Source: Diphasiastrum complanatum
Lineage: Eukaryota; Streptophyta; Lycopodiopsida; Lycopodiales; Lycopodiaceae
Assembly (NCBI GenBank): GCA_029204225.1
Contig: CM055102.1
Coordinates: forward strand, 41,111,631 to 41,175,630
Length of the DNA: 64,000 nt
Reading direction: 5' to 3'
The translations under genes were made by a program, and so were the position numbers. The notes under the pieces were generated by a model. That model did no database searches. It was not told the DNA's origin and saw only the letters and a list, made by a program, of their open reading frames with translations. Below are positions 49,624 through 60,790 of this stretch, in pieces; the first letter of the stretch is position 1; every line of letters starts with the position of its first letter.

Positions 49624-50843
49624 TGTAGCACAGGCATCCCAAAGGGAGCTGGGAACCACAACTTAGCTTCCCAGCCTTCAACTCTTGCCGTCCAAACCCA
49701 CTTGACATACAAGCAGCCAACTCGCCAACAACGATCAAACTTAACCAACTGGAAGTTCAGAAACCAACATTGAGATCCAACCTGGCGCCATGCCAGATCG
49801 GGGGTCCCGATGTGGGTGACTTCCCTCCAAGCAAGCCGCCCGACATACATCAAACTTAACCAACTCGAAGCTTCGTTACAAACGAGTAACATCCATTCCA
49901 AGCAAGTGGTCTGACTTACATCAGACTTAACCAACTGAAAGCTTCGTCACGAGCGCTGGAAACCTGGCACCACGCCAGACTGGACAGCCATAAACAGATA
50001 ACTTCCACCCAAGCAAGCCATCCAACTCAGCTGACAGGTTAGAGCCCATTCCCCAAGAGCTTAACCCATTCACGTTCATGCAAGGAACACTCAGAACCAC
50101 AAGCCGCGATAGATATGGACACAACCAGTTCCCGGACCAAATGGTCCCGACAGCATACCGCTGGTGCCACAGACCGAACGGTCCTGACGGCATACCGCTG
50201 GCGTCCCGAGATACAACCCTCAGCTATGTGCCAAATCAAAAAGTTTGAAGCGGCCTTACAACTGGCACTTTTACCGAACGTTGAAACCCAGAAGGTAATC
50301 AGAGTCAGTTTGAGGAAAATCCCACTTTACTGATAAATCTGAGAAGGTTACATTTCAAGTGTGTGACCGACCCTAGTCTCCGGGGCGCTGGCATGCCAAG
50401 GCGAGTGCCAGGACAACATTCCAGCAAGGGAGGCTGAGACTTGGTTGGAGCTCACCCTGAGTTGCAACCCGCACTCCCCTATAGTATTGGTGGGATTCGC
50501 CACCTCCCCTCATACCAAGTACTCTACCCAGGCTGGTAAAGCACGTTTTCTCTCTCTAGGATTTTCTCTCTCTAGAAAGTCATTTTTTTTCTCTAGAATT
50601 TATTGATCCCCGGGCTTCCTTTAATCATGCCTAGATTGCGTGAGGTGATTGCACATCGATCTGAGCTCTCTGGACTTCGCTAGAACCGATCAAAGATTTT
50701 CAGCCATAGGAACTTGGCGCCGGCTGGATTCTGGTCACGGTGGCATCGGGAGTGGCGCTGGCGCCGGTGGCGCCGGGAGCAGCAGGGGCACTGCTGGCGC
50801 CAGTGGCGCCGGAAGTAAAGCTGGTAAAGGTAGCTTTACAACA
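49624..50843 (-). repeat. 3' LTR of the LARD-like element (1,220 bp)
   Basis: Contains GC-rich TGGCGCCGG runs near 50710-50815, TCTCTCTAGAAAGTC repeats near 50550-50600, and three diverged CTTAACCAACT...GAAGCTTCG blocks at 49740-49945 that the other LTR lacks. Confidence 0.85.
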
Positions 50844-50857
50844 TCCACCCCACCTTT

Positions 50858-53125
50858 ATAAAATCTGATGTCCTCATCAGATGTCAGATTAAAATAAAGG
50901 TGTCTTCCAATTAAAATAACTATACATTTAAGCTACTTGGCACAGTACTCAATTTACTGCCCACTTTTTATTAACATTGAAGCTGGCACACCACAAGTCG
51001 GAGGCTCAGCTCTTTGTACTGAAAAATTACATAACTTGAAAATATCTCTTTGTCTGGGAAAAGCGTAGATTTTATATCGCTTACGTAAAACCCAAGAACC
51101 TTATTAACTGGTGACAGAGGCCTTTCTGTGAAATGTTCGCCCCTGTCGCTTCTGACTTTTGACTTTGGAACTCCTTTGAGCTCCTGATTTGTCCTTGATG
51201 CACTTTGTGTTGAGCTCCCTGAGCCAAAGGATTTATCGTTTGATTGCCCACTGTATGGTCCACACCCCGTGCCTTGTTGCTTTCGCGTCTGGATTTCTCT
51301 CCTTGTCCCAGCCTGATCTTGATACTTTTCCTTCTTGGCTCTTTAAGGTAGGCAAAGATTGAGTACTCCGCAATGCACCTCTCACTTAGCTTGAAGTAGC
51401 TCTTTGAATCAGCCCAAATGTAACCATTGACCTCGAAGAGAGCCAAAGGGTCTCACCAGTTTGATCCGCATACGAACTATCTCTTCGCGTTCGTTTGAAG
51501 CGCCATGTCCGTCGTGTAAAACTTGACTTTCACAATTCCATCACTGGTCAGTTGCCTCACAGTCAAAACAAGAAGTGTACATCTAGCTTGGCTTCAAGTA
51601 GCTCTCTTTGAATCAGACACATGCACCCAGAGTTTGCACTTGTCCGATCTCAACACGAACTGTCCCTTAGCGTCCGTTCGAAGTACCAAGTCTCTCGTGC
51701 AAGACTCAACTTTCACAATTCCTTCATTGATCAGCTGCTTTACACGTAACACAAGTCAGCGTACTCACTATGTCTCCTCATCATTGCTGGTCTAGAGAAA
51801 GCCTATAACAAGCTTTCCTTTCCACAACAAAAACTTGTCAACTTATTAGGTCCAAAATTCGCCAGTCTCCTCGTGTGAGTATGGCTAGGTCACCTTGAAT
51901 TTGCCCCCATTTTGATCAACTTTCATTCAAAATTTGCCCCAAGAGAGAGGTGTGTGTGATAGTTCCCCTCCACTTATAAAAGTAGCTGACCAGACTTAGA
52001 GTAGAGTTCTCTGACAAAAAGCCTTTCCAACTTTGTGCTTCCCATCTGCTAGGATTATGGCTTGATCCAACTTGTTGCCAATCTCTGAAGAGGATCCTAG
52101 TCTTTCCCCTTTGAGGAAAAACCCAACTGACATTGGATATCACCAATGCTCAGTGAGTTTCAGTTCCAAAGGTAGCCATCCCAAATGAAGACCCACTACT
52201 CCATAGAAGATCTCCCCTGAAATTGCCCTTTCCGACTTTTGACTTCTTGCTTGCGTCTGGTGGGCGTTGTCGCAAATGAAACTAACCCAAGTAACAGGCT
52301 AGCCATCCATCCTTTGCAAACATCGAGTCGTTTCGTTGCCGTTCACATGCTAGTACTTGAACTGCGAATCCGCCCCACAGATTCTGTAGTCCTCTTTGTT
52401 TGATGGTATCAGCCTTCAAAAGAAAGGTTCCTTCTCAAGCCATCAGCTTCTTGTATCACAAGCAATCATGCAAACCAGGCAAAGCACGAGTACTAAGACT
52501 CACCACGAATACATGCAAGCAAGACACTCAAGCAGGTTTACTAACAGGTAACAAAGACAAAGGTCCCCCTTTGAGATAGTCCTGCCAAAGGACCTTTGCC
52601 TGGCCGCGCCCATACAGATTGATCACAGAATCAACCCACAGAGAACACCCCTCCAACTATCTGTGCTTTCACCATTAAGCAGCACATTGCCTCAGTCACG
52701 TCCCACCACTTTTTGGTCGATAGCCATTATAGCTAAACGATTGGCAGCTATCCCGCACTGGCAGCTAACCACCTGTGCTTTACACCCGAATTCGAGCAGC
52801 ATCTCTGTATCAATGGTTAACCCGTACAGTTCAAATATGTCGCCCCGCACCCCACAAGGCACAGACCGTGCTTACACCAACCTAATGGCAGCACACTGCC
52901 TCATCTGTCCTACGTGCAGACAGCGCCAGGCCCGAACCACGAGAACTGACCGTGCTTACACCTCAAGGGCAGCACCTTGACTCATCAAGTCCCCCGTTCT
53001 ACCGACCACCCCGACCGTGGACGCACCCATGCTTACACTGTGGGCAGCACCTTGCACAACAGTTGTCTTAATAAATCCCAAACAGTGGCCATTTCCGTGA
53101 GATCCGCATAGTTGACCGGCTAGTC
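50858..53125 (-). other. internal region of the LARD-like element, non-coding
   Basis: No retroelement protein motif in any frame. A diverged direct duplication lies at 51360-51790 (GAAGTAGCTCTTTGAATCAG and GTAGCTCTCTTTGAATCAGA; TTTCACAATTCCATCACTGG and TTTCACAATTCCTTCATTGA). The longest ORF (51081-51446, -, 121 codons) is Lys/Gln/Ser-rich and unassigned. Confidence 0.65.
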
Positions 53126-53126
53126 G

Positions 53127-53140
53127 GCTTTGATACCACA
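53127..53140 (-). other. primer-binding site of the LARD-like element
   Basis: On the minus strand TGGTATCAAAGCC directly follows the LTR end (after TG), one mismatch from the usual initiator-Met primer site. Confidence 0.75.
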
Positions 53141-53946
53141 TGTAGCGCAAGCATCCCAAAGGGAGCCGGGAACCACGACTTAGCTTCCCAGCCTTCAACT
53201 CTTGTCATCCAAACCCACTTGACATACAAGCAGCCAACTCGCCAGCTGGCGCCACGGACCGAACGGTCCCAACGGCATACCACTGGCGTCCCGGGATACG
53301 ACCCTCAGCTATGTGCCAAATCAAAAAGTTTGAAGCGGCCTTACAATTGGCGCTTTTACCGAACGCTGAAACCCAGAAGGTAATCAGAGTCAATTTGAGG
53401 AAAATCCCACTTTATTGATAAATTTGAGAAGGTTACATTTAAAGTGTGTGACCGACCCTAGTCTTCGGGGCGCTGGCATGCCAAGGCGAGTGCCAGGACA
53501 ACATTCCAGCAAGGGAGGCTGAGACTTGGTTGGAGCTCTCCCTGAGTCGCAACCCGCACTCCCCTATAGTATTGGTGGGATTCGCCACCTCCCCTCATAC
53601 CAAGTACTCTACCCAGGCTGGTAAAGCACATTTTCTCTCTCTAAGATTTTCTCTCTCTAGAAAGTCATTTTCTCTCTCTAGACTTTATTGATCCCCAGGC
53701 TTCCTTTATTCATGCCTAGATTGTGTGAGGTGATTGCACATCGATCTGAGCTCTCTGGACTTCGCTAGAACCGATCAAAGATTTTCAGCCATAGGAACTT
53801 GGCGCCGGCTGGATTCTGGTCACAGTGGCGTCGGGAGCGGCGCCGGTGCCGATGGTGCTGGGAGCAGCAAGGGCACTGCTGGCGCCGGGGACAATGCTGG
53901 CGCCAGTGGCGCCGGAAGTAAAGCTTGTAAAGGTAGCTTTACAACA
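53141..53946 (-). repeat. 5' LTR of the LARD-like element (806 bp)
   Basis: Very similar to the other LTR except for a deletion of about 410 bases just after CAGCCAACTCGCC. Both copies were presumably equal at insertion, so the deletion came later or during reverse transcription. Confidence 0.85.
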
Positions 53947-53951
53947 ATATC

Positions 53952-54573
53952 CTACTGTACCCAGATACCTAGTGGACAGTAAGTATCTCACACAGACTGC
54001 GGATAGTGACGGGTCAGTTCCGGGTTTCCTCTCAGCAGCTAGCCATTGAGACTGGCAGATACAGTGGCATCCCGAGAAATGCTCGGATGCTGTGATCTAC
54101 ATGATATAGAGGATGAGGTTCACTTTCTCTTCAGATGCCCAGCCTACTATGAGATTCGAGGGAGATACTACTGCTTGTTTCAGGATCATCCATTCACACT
54201 CTCTACCTTGATATCGTATGAGGACCCCAGATGTGTTGCGTTGATGATCCGGGAGATGACAGACCTGCGTAGGGCGAGACTAGACGCTGACACCTCCCCC
54301 TTGATACAGCTGAGCATACAGGAGTGTCTATCCCGTCGGAGACAGAGGCAAGAGAGGCTGAGATTCCAGATGCCTCCATACATAGACGGCAGAGACAGTG
54401 TCGGCGACCAGAGAGACAACCAGCCCACAGGCCACAACCTACAGCTTCGCGGCAGTAGAGACGCCACCGACCATCCACTCGGAGACAGAGAGAAGCAATT
54501 CGTTCAGAGAAAGTGCCACAACATACTTTACATCATTTTTTCACAAGCGGAGGGACATCTATATGATGATTGA
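53952..54573 (+). pseudogene. LINE-2 ORF2, C-terminal part
   Basis: Resumes YPTVPRYLVDSKYLTQTADS directly after the LTR element, then QFRVSSQQLAIETGRYSGIP and, after a frameshift, CCDLHDIEDEVHFLFRCPAY followed by YEIRGRYYCLFQ. The C-C-EDE-H-F-C pattern is the zinc-knuckle-like end typical of plant LINE ORF2 proteins. A charged tail (SRRRQRQERLRFQM) ends near 54573. Confidence 0.8.
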
Positions 54574-54710
54574 CTCTCCTTGTGCCTATCACTATTTCCT
54601 GTTTTACTGTAATCTTATTTCTTTTAAGTGGTAGAGCTTTCATGCTCCCACCGGGCATACTTGACATGTACCTATTTTTAGTCCTATGTACCTTAGAGTA
54701 TTCATGGACA

Positions 54711-54805
54711 TTAATAAAGATCTCTCGATCTCTCGATCTCTCTCTCTCTCTCTCTCTCTCTCCCTAAACCCAAAAGCATATCCCGCTCTCTCTCTCTCTC
54801 TCCCT
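54711..54805 (+). repeat. LINE-2 3' end: AATAAAG plus TC-rich tail
   Basis: TTAATAAAGATCTCTCGATCT leads into (TC)n, a CCCTAAACCCAAAAGCATA spacer, and more (TC)n. The copia insertion point lies in this tail. The same AATAAAG-pyrimidine arrangement ends the minus-strand LINE. Confidence 0.85.
54801..54805. repeat. target-site duplication TCCCT (left copy)
   Basis: Identical to 60463-60467, flanking the defective copia element. Confidence 0.9.
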
Positions 54806-55379
54806 TGTTGGAATGTAAATGGAATTGCGTACATTACCGTAGGTTACTTTGACCCAAAAGGTCGAGAGTTGTGTAACCATGGTCATTTATTATATTAGGC
54901 CTACTAAACTTAGAGTTAGCTAAGTTAGTGTGAAATACGCGGCCCACGCGCGTGCGTCCCTGCAGTGCGATGCGAGGTCAAGTTTTCCTACATAAACATG
55001 GTCATTTATTATATTAGGCCTACTAAACTTAGAGTTAGCTAAGTTAGTGCGAAATTAACTTGGTAGGGACTCATGGGTCCACTAGGCCTAATTGTGACAT
55101 TAAGTACCCCAACTTGACATATTGGAGGTACCTTATTCTTTCTATGTAACTTATAGAAAGTTGGATAGTCAATAGTCAAGTAGTTGGATAGCCAACAGTC
55201 ATGAAGTTGGATAGTCATCTTGGACTATATATATGTGTATCCCATTTGTATGAGACACTTTTGTAAGCAATACTGACTATTCTCCTTGGCTGTCCACGAG
55301 TTTCTACAAGAGGGTTTTGAGCATGCTTTGTGTGATTGAATAGTTAAGATTCTGGATCCTTAGGCTTCTATTTCCTGCA
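54806..55379 (+). repeat. 5' LTR with an internal duplication and GC-rich filler
   Basis: The block CATGGTCATTTATTATATTA through TTAGTG occurs twice, separated by about 60 bases of GC-rich filler (GCGGCCCACGCGCGTGCGTC and on, about 54948-55005) that the right LTR lacks. A TATA-like TATATATATG lies near 55227. Confidence 0.9.
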
Positions 55380-55392
55380 TGATATCAGAGCC
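55380..55392 (+). other. primer-binding site
   Basis: TGATATCAGAGCC, one mismatch from the initiator-Met tRNA site, directly after the LTR. Confidence 0.85.
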
Positions 55393-55965
55393 TTTAAGTG
55401 ATCATATTGTTTGCAGGAGGGCGCCCAATAGGAAGCTATCTTCTTCCCTTTTTGATTGCAGAAAATCATCAAGATGCTGATTTTTGCAGGAGAAGAATCT
55501 GTTCATCTTCTTATAACTTTTTTGCAGGAAATTGAAGGGCACCTTCACCTATTTGAGAGCTAGCAGTAGGGCGCCCATGCTCAAACCAATTGCATGTGAT
55601 CTTGACTCAATTACATGCTAAAAATTTCAGATTTACTTCTTAAATGAAGATACATGTGTTTTACACACATTTCTTGCTGAAATTTCCCTGTTGGTGAGCT
55701 TGGAGTAGGGCGCTACCATCAGCTCTATATACACATAGTGTGCACTCTTTTTTGCCACAAATTTTTGGTTTTGGTTTACTTCATTTGAAGTCTACCTATT
55801 TGTGGGCATTTTGTTTTTTGTGCAGAAATCAGCCACCTATTTCATTACTTGTTGAGCAAATTGCATGGGGAGTATTGCAATCTATTGTGCTCATAATTTC
55901 AGCTTTGAGGTTATTGCCCTCTTGGAAAGTCTATTTCCTATCTACTACAAGCTGATTTTTCTATT

Positions 55966-57667
55966 ATGGCTAAAGAATCGGAGTCTATTGGTTCTTTATT
56001 TAATGAAGATAGGCTGGATGGCACAAACTATTCCTTGTGGTGCTACATGATAAAGAACCTTCTAATTGCTGAAGGTTTGTGGAAAGTAGTTAATGGTGAC
56101 GAAGAGAGGCCGCCTTGACACCTATTACACCATCTAGAACAACTACTTCATCTACGGAGGTGTCTTCCGATGAGCAAAAGAAGTGGGATCGACAAGATGC
56201 ACAAGCACATTCCGTCATTGCATTATCAGTGAAGAGATCTATCCTTCCTCATATTAGATCATGCAAGACTTCCAAAACTGCTTGGAAGACTCTTGCCAAA
56301 ATGTTTCAAGTAAAGAATGCGGCAAAAGTGGTATATCTTCGAAATCAACTTTCTATCTTGAAGATGCAAGAAGGTGATTTGCTTACAAACCACTTGACGA
56401 AGATCAAGGATCTTCGAGAGGAGCTTCTTAGTATTGATGAGGTGATTGAGAACTCACAATTTGTATCTATTACTCTCAACTCTCTTCCTAATTCTTACCT
56501 TCCATTTGTGTCATCATTGAGCATTTCTCTTAGGGGACAGCAAATCTCCTTCGACGAACTTGTTGGCTTACTTCTTCAAGAAGAGCAAACAAGGATCAAC
56601 TTTGGTGAACAAAAAGATCAAGCTTTCTTTGCAAAAGGCAAAGGCAAAGGCAAGTGGAAAGAGAAGCCATCTTTCAAAACTTCCAAAGATGATCAAAAAT
56701 CTAAGGAAGCTCAAGATCAAGGCTCCAAGAAGAAGGGTAAGTGCCACTATTGCAAGAAGTTTGGGCATCACATCAAAGAATGTAGGAAGACGCTTGCAAA
56801 GGAAAAAGAGAAAGGTAACGATACAAGTACCGCAATCATTACTTTGGAACAACAATTTGGAAAGGAGGATAATCTTTTCAATAATGATTATGCTTTTGTC
56901 ACTAATAATCTCATCTCTCCTCAAGACGAGATTTCTGCCACTTCAAATCTTGCTGGTTTTTCAACAAAAAATAGCTCATCTTCAGCTTTACAAGTTGCTC
57001 TTTTTTCATCTATTGATTGGGTGATTGATAGCAGTGCCACACGCCATATGACTTATCACAAAGAAGTCTTCACAAAGCTTGTAAAAGTGCATGATGGAAG
57101 CAAAGTTCAAGGTGTTGATAACACCTCTTATCCTATCAAAGGTATTGGAGTGATCCCCATTATCTTACCCAATGGTGAGGAGAAGTACATTCGTAATGTA
57201 CTTTATGTTCCAAAAATAAAAAAGAGATCTCTTATGATCATTGCTTCGGGAACATTACTACGTGATGGATTGTTCCTTATGGATACCTATGAGCGAAGAG
57301 CTTCATTATCTTTTTGTCTTGTTGCATCAAGTTCACATTCTTTGGAGTTGGCTGAATTATGGCATGCTAGCTTTGGACATCTCAACTTTGCTAGCTTGAA
57401 GATGTTGAAGAGATTCAATATGGTTGAAGACATTCCTAATATTGACCATCGGGAAGGACATGTATGCGAAGGATGCATACTTGGAAAATTTCAATGGAAA
57501 GCTTTTCCAGTTGATGGAATTATTCGAGTTGATGGCGAATTTGATTTGGTTCATAGTGATGTATGTGGTCCAATAAGGACCGAATCCATTGGAAGGTGTA
57601 AGTACTTTGTTACATTTATTGATGACCTTTCAAGTCATAAAGTATGTCCAAGCAACAAAACATCTTA
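55966..57667 (+). pseudogene. gag-pol: copia Gag-protease-integrase start, one frameshift
   Basis: Starts MAKESESIGSLFNEDRLDGT with NYSLWCYMIKNLL. A one-base frameshift near 56115 breaks it, after which 517 codons stay open: the gag core (KNAAKVVYLRNQLSILKM, HLTKIKDLREELL), an intact zinc knuckle CHYCKKFGHHIKEC, protease WVIDSSATRHMT (DSGA changed to DSSA), the flap region, and the pre-integrase zinc domain (ELWHASFGHLNFASLKMLKR, CEGCILGKFQWKAF). It ends in the integrase core start (DLVHSDVCGPIRTESIG, FVTFIDDLS), where the frame jumps to a foreign RNase H piece at about 57640. Confidence 0.88.
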
Positions 57668-58020
57668 GCGTCTGTTATGGAGGCAGCCAACCTACCAATG
57701 TTCTCGAAGGATACACAGATGTAGATTGAGCAGGAGATATCGACACCAGAAGATCGACTTCTGAATTTGTATTCTTATACAATCAAGGCCCAATTGTTAG
57801 AGTTAATGTTTACTTTAGTACCCCTAATGCTATCATTTAGGATTAATTAGAAATAGGTGTGGCAAGCTATGTAAAGCTACTTCGTTAGAGGTAATGTTTA
57901 CATTGGTATCCCTAATGTTATCAAGTTCATCACAAGTGGTAACTTATGAGAGCACCAGGAGAATTGAAATGGGTTCAATTCAAGGAATTGACACAAGTGG
58001 AGCCGACTACTTACCGATAA
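57640..58020 (+). pseudogene. copia RNase H fragment fused into the integrase
   Basis: A shifted frame reads IKYVQATKHLSVCYGGSQPT, then LEGYTDVD-stop-AGDIDT and STSEFVFLYNQGPI. This is the start of copia RNase H (LEGY.DADWAGD.D.RRST.G.VF), here joined to the integrase core and followed by about 200 bases of unassigned sequence. It is out of order for one element, so it came from another copia or from an internal template switch. Confidence 0.75.
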
Positions 58021-59740
58021 GCTAAGAACCAAGCTTGATGATAAAGGAGTTAAATGCATATTTGTTGGCTATAGTAGCGAAATTAAGGGCTATAGGTTGT
58101 TTAATATGGATACTAATAAAATCATAGTGAGTCGTGATATTCATTTTGATGAAAAGACCTCCTCTGATGTTGCACCCACTCATGTCATGAAAGGGGACTT
58201 CCATCCTTATGCTTATGTTGAAATATTTCCAGTTTGCCATCTAATCATGAAGAGAAGGGACTGCCATCTACTTCTAGTGGACAGCCCACAATTCTTCAAT
58301 TTTGCAGCCCATAGTTCATCAAGAAGAACCTATTTATGGTGAAGAGGCAGCCTGTTGAAGACATTGGACAGCAAGGTCCAGGTTCGGAACACTTTGGACA
58401 ACAAAGTGTTGACAAAGGTAAGGCTGTTGGACAGCCCAAACCAGTCCCTAAATGGTTGTTGCAGACTTTGCAGGACAGCAAAGTTGATCATTTCTATGAA
58501 GGGAAGACTCGTGCCTCTACTAAATCAGTAGAATTTGCTGATTTTTCTGATTTTGCTCTTATTTCTATTGAGGATGGTGCAGTAGAACCTGTTTTTTATG
58601 AGCAGGCCAGAGGAGTAAAATGTTGGGAGGATGCGATGCAAGAGGAGTATAACTCACTCATGAAGAACCACGCTTGGGTTCTTGTTGATCTTCCACATGG
58701 GGCTAGAATCTTCATCTCTCAACAACGATACATTGAACAGATGTTAAAGCAATCTTCTTTTTTCAAGTCGCCGCAAGTTGATGCATATGATGGATGCACT
58801 AGTGAAAAGTTTTATGCGAAACCTTTTAGATTTAATGTTTTAGCAAAGGCCGAAAAATTCAAGCACTCTTTGGAACCGTATTGTACTAATCGAGGAGGGA
58901 GTCAACATGTGTCAATTAGTACTTTTGTTCAAAGTGTTAAGAGTGAGCATTTGTTTGGAGAAAATTTTTCATTATTTGAAGAATCTTCTATGTCATCCCA
59001 TGCCTCTTCGAGGGACAGCTTTGATGATGCCATCGTTGATGCATCCTTGATAGTTTGCCAAATTTTTATGATGAAGACGTTGGACAACAGGTTCAGTCAT
59101 CTTTTGATCATTTACAGCCCATTTTACATCATGAGCAGTCCATTATGCTTCAAGAACAGCCTGCGGAAGATTATGGACAACATGGTCCATGTTGGGAACA
59201 CTTTGGGCAGCAAAGTGTTGAACAGCCCATAACAGTTCCTTGTCGGCTATTGGAGACTTTGCAGGGGGAAGGCACATGCCTCTTTAAAATCAGTACCTCT
59301 TGCTGATTTTTTTGGTTCTACACTTACTCTTCATCATGATGTTGGTACATTGCCTATTCTATGTGAGCAAGTCATTGATGGTAAGGTTTGGGAGGATGTG
59401 ATGCCAAAAGAGTTTGGTACTCTTTTTTATTGTCCTTATGGTAAGAAGTTTTTTCGAATGATGTGGGAGCCTATGAGAGATTACCAGTCCATGTTTCGAC
59501 TTATTGCCGAGTTTATGTTGGTTCCCTACTTCGGATGGGGCATGCAAATCCTCACCCTTCGACTTGATGCTTCATTATTACGCATTCTTTTCCTTTTATA
59601 TGTTGGACATGATTGGGGATGAGATTTCGACTACTTCGGTGCGAAGTTTATTTGCCGACATGAAGTTCGGACAGGAAGTTGCATTTTTCTCTTTTGAGAA
59701 GTTACTTCATGTTATGTTATGCATTTCCATTTAAGGAAGG
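58021..59740 (+). pseudogene. copia integrase C-terminus and remnants, RT deleted
   Basis: DKGVKCIFVGYSSEIKGYRL and NKIIVSRDIHFDE are the integrase C-terminal region. The linker ends PKPVPKWLLQTLQDSK, and RT starts as WEDAMQEEYNSLMKNHAWVL followed by VDLPHG. The text jumps straight to RIFISQQRYIEQMLKQ, which normally lies after the YVDD palm, so the RT catalytic centre is gone. A second diverged copy of the linker (AEDYGQHGPCWEHFGQQSVE) and of the RT start (GKVWEDVMPKEFGTL) follows at 59120-59420. About 300 bases before the LTR are unassigned. Confidence 0.75.
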
Positions 59741-60462
59741 TGTTGGAATGTAAATGGAATTGCATACATTACCATAGGTTACTTTGACCCAAAAGGTCGA
59801 GAGTTGTGTAACCATGGTCATTTATTATATTAGGCCTACTAAACTTAGAGCTCAGTTGCAGCGGATCGCGATCCGCTGTAAAAACGATCCAGATCGTGCG
59901 ATCCGGAACCAGAAACTGTCCCGGATCGCAAAATAATTTGCAAATTTTTTTTTTATTGTGGAGGGATCCCCACAGCTAGTTGCAATAAATGACCAATGAA
60001 TAGTAGCAGAAATATTGAAGCAGATACGAATGAAATGATTAGCCAATGTTATATCTGCAATTCCGGAATGCGGCCTGCATCTTTGACTTAGAGTTAGCTA
60101 AGTTAGTGTGAAATTAACTTGGTAGGGACTCATGGGTCCACTAGGCCTAATTGTGACATTAAGTACCCCAACTTGACATATTGGAGGTACCTTATTCTTT
60201 CTATGTAACTTATAGAAAGTTGGATAGTCAATATTCAAGTAGTTGGATAGCCAATAGTCATGAAGTTAGATAGTCATCTTCGACTATATATATGTGTGCA
60301 TCCCATTTGTATGAGACACTTTTGTGAGCAATACTGACTATTCTCCTTGGCTGTCCACGAGTTTCTACAAGAGGGTTTCTAGTCATCTCTCTCTTTCTTT
60401 TGAGAATGCTTTGTGTGATTGAATAGTTAAGATTCTGGATCCTTAGGCTTCTATTTCCTACA
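59741..60462 (+). repeat. 3' LTR carrying a MITE
   Basis: 722 bp against 574 for the left copy. It lacks the internal duplication of the left LTR but holds the 235-bp insertion at 59851-60085, plus a 20-base extension near 60380 (CTAGTCATCTCTCTCTTTC). Confidence 0.9.
59851..60085. mobile_element. hAT-like MITE, 235 bp
   Basis: Absent from the sister LTR and flanked by the perfect 8-bp duplication ACTTAGAG (59843-59850 and 60086-60093), the size made by hAT transposases. Ends read CTCAGTTGCAG and, reverse-complemented, CAAAGATGCAG, an imperfect terminal inverted repeat. Non-coding. Rich in GATC, with the perfect palindrome CAGCGGATCGCGATCCGCTG at 59859-59878. Confidence 0.8.
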
Positions 60463-60485
60463 TCCCTCTCTCGCCCTCCCTAAAC

Positions 60486-60491
60486 CCGATA

Positions 60492-60562
<71 letters not shown>
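60486..60562. repeat. (TC)n tract, remainder of the LINE-2 tail region
   Basis: Preceded by CCCTAAACCCGATAGCATC, a close relative of the CCCTAAACCCAAAAGCATA spacer on the other side of the copia insertion. Confidence 0.85.
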
Positions 60563-60565
<3 letters not shown>

Positions 60566-60590
60566 CGTTTTGAACGCAGCCAGACACTTG

Positions 60591-60790
60591 TTTTTTTTTT
60601 TTGAAAAAAAATACACGTTCGGGTCCCGAACGCGTTCTGGGACCCGGACGCGTCACGCGCCAGCTAGACGCGTCCAGCATCCAAAAAAAAAAAATTTAAA
60701 ATGGACGCGTCCAACCCCGCATCCGGGGGTCGGACGCGTCCGGGTCTAGACGCCGGGCGCGGGGACGCCGGATGCGGATGCGGATGCGAA
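60591..60790. repeat. GC-rich fold-back sequence with ACGCGTCC repeats
   Basis: T12-G-A8 at 60591-60611. A near-perfect palindrome of 13-bp arms (CGGGTCCCGAACG at 60620-60632 and its reverse complement with one bulged T at 60633-60646). Four ACGCGTC words (near 60648, 60667, 60704, 60734). Then GGATGCGGATGCGGATGCG. Related in layout to 34862-34914. Confidence 0.6.

Larger units (their letters stand above)
49624..53946 (-). mobile_element. non-autonomous LTR retrotransposon (LARD-like)
   Basis: 4.3 kb on the minus strand. LTRs lie at 53946-53141 (5') and 50843-49624 (3'), both starting TGTTGTAAAGCTACC and ending GCTACA. The primer site TGGTATCAAAGCC starts directly after the 5' LTR at 53140. 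A purine tract AAAGGTGGGGTGGA precedes the 3' LTR at 50857-50844. The 2.3-kb internal region has no gag, RT or integrase, so it would depend on another element's proteins. It sits in LINE-2 ORF2 with a [G/A]TATC target duplication. Confidence 0.85.
46701..54805 (+). mobile_element. LINE-2, interrupted by a non-autonomous LTR element
   Basis: Leader GTGTCCCTCCCTCC, ORF1, RT part of ORF2, an LTR-element insertion (49624-53946), the rest of ORF2, a 3' UTR, TTAATAAAG at 54711-54719 and a TC-rich tail to 54805. The endonuclease domain is missing: ORF1 runs into RT near 47970. A divergent relative of LINE-1, not a recent copy of it. Confidence 0.85.
54806..60462 (+). mobile_element. defective Ty1/copia element with both LTRs
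   Basis: LTRs at 54806-55379 and 59741-60462, starting TGTTGGAATGTAAATGG and ending TTTCCTRCA. The target duplication TCCCT flanks it, and the primer site TGATATCAGAGCC lies at 55380. Gag and protease are nearly complete, but the integrase is cut short and rearranged and most of RT and RNase H is deleted, so it must have moved with another element's enzymes. Inserted in the TC tail of LINE-2. Confidence 0.92.
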
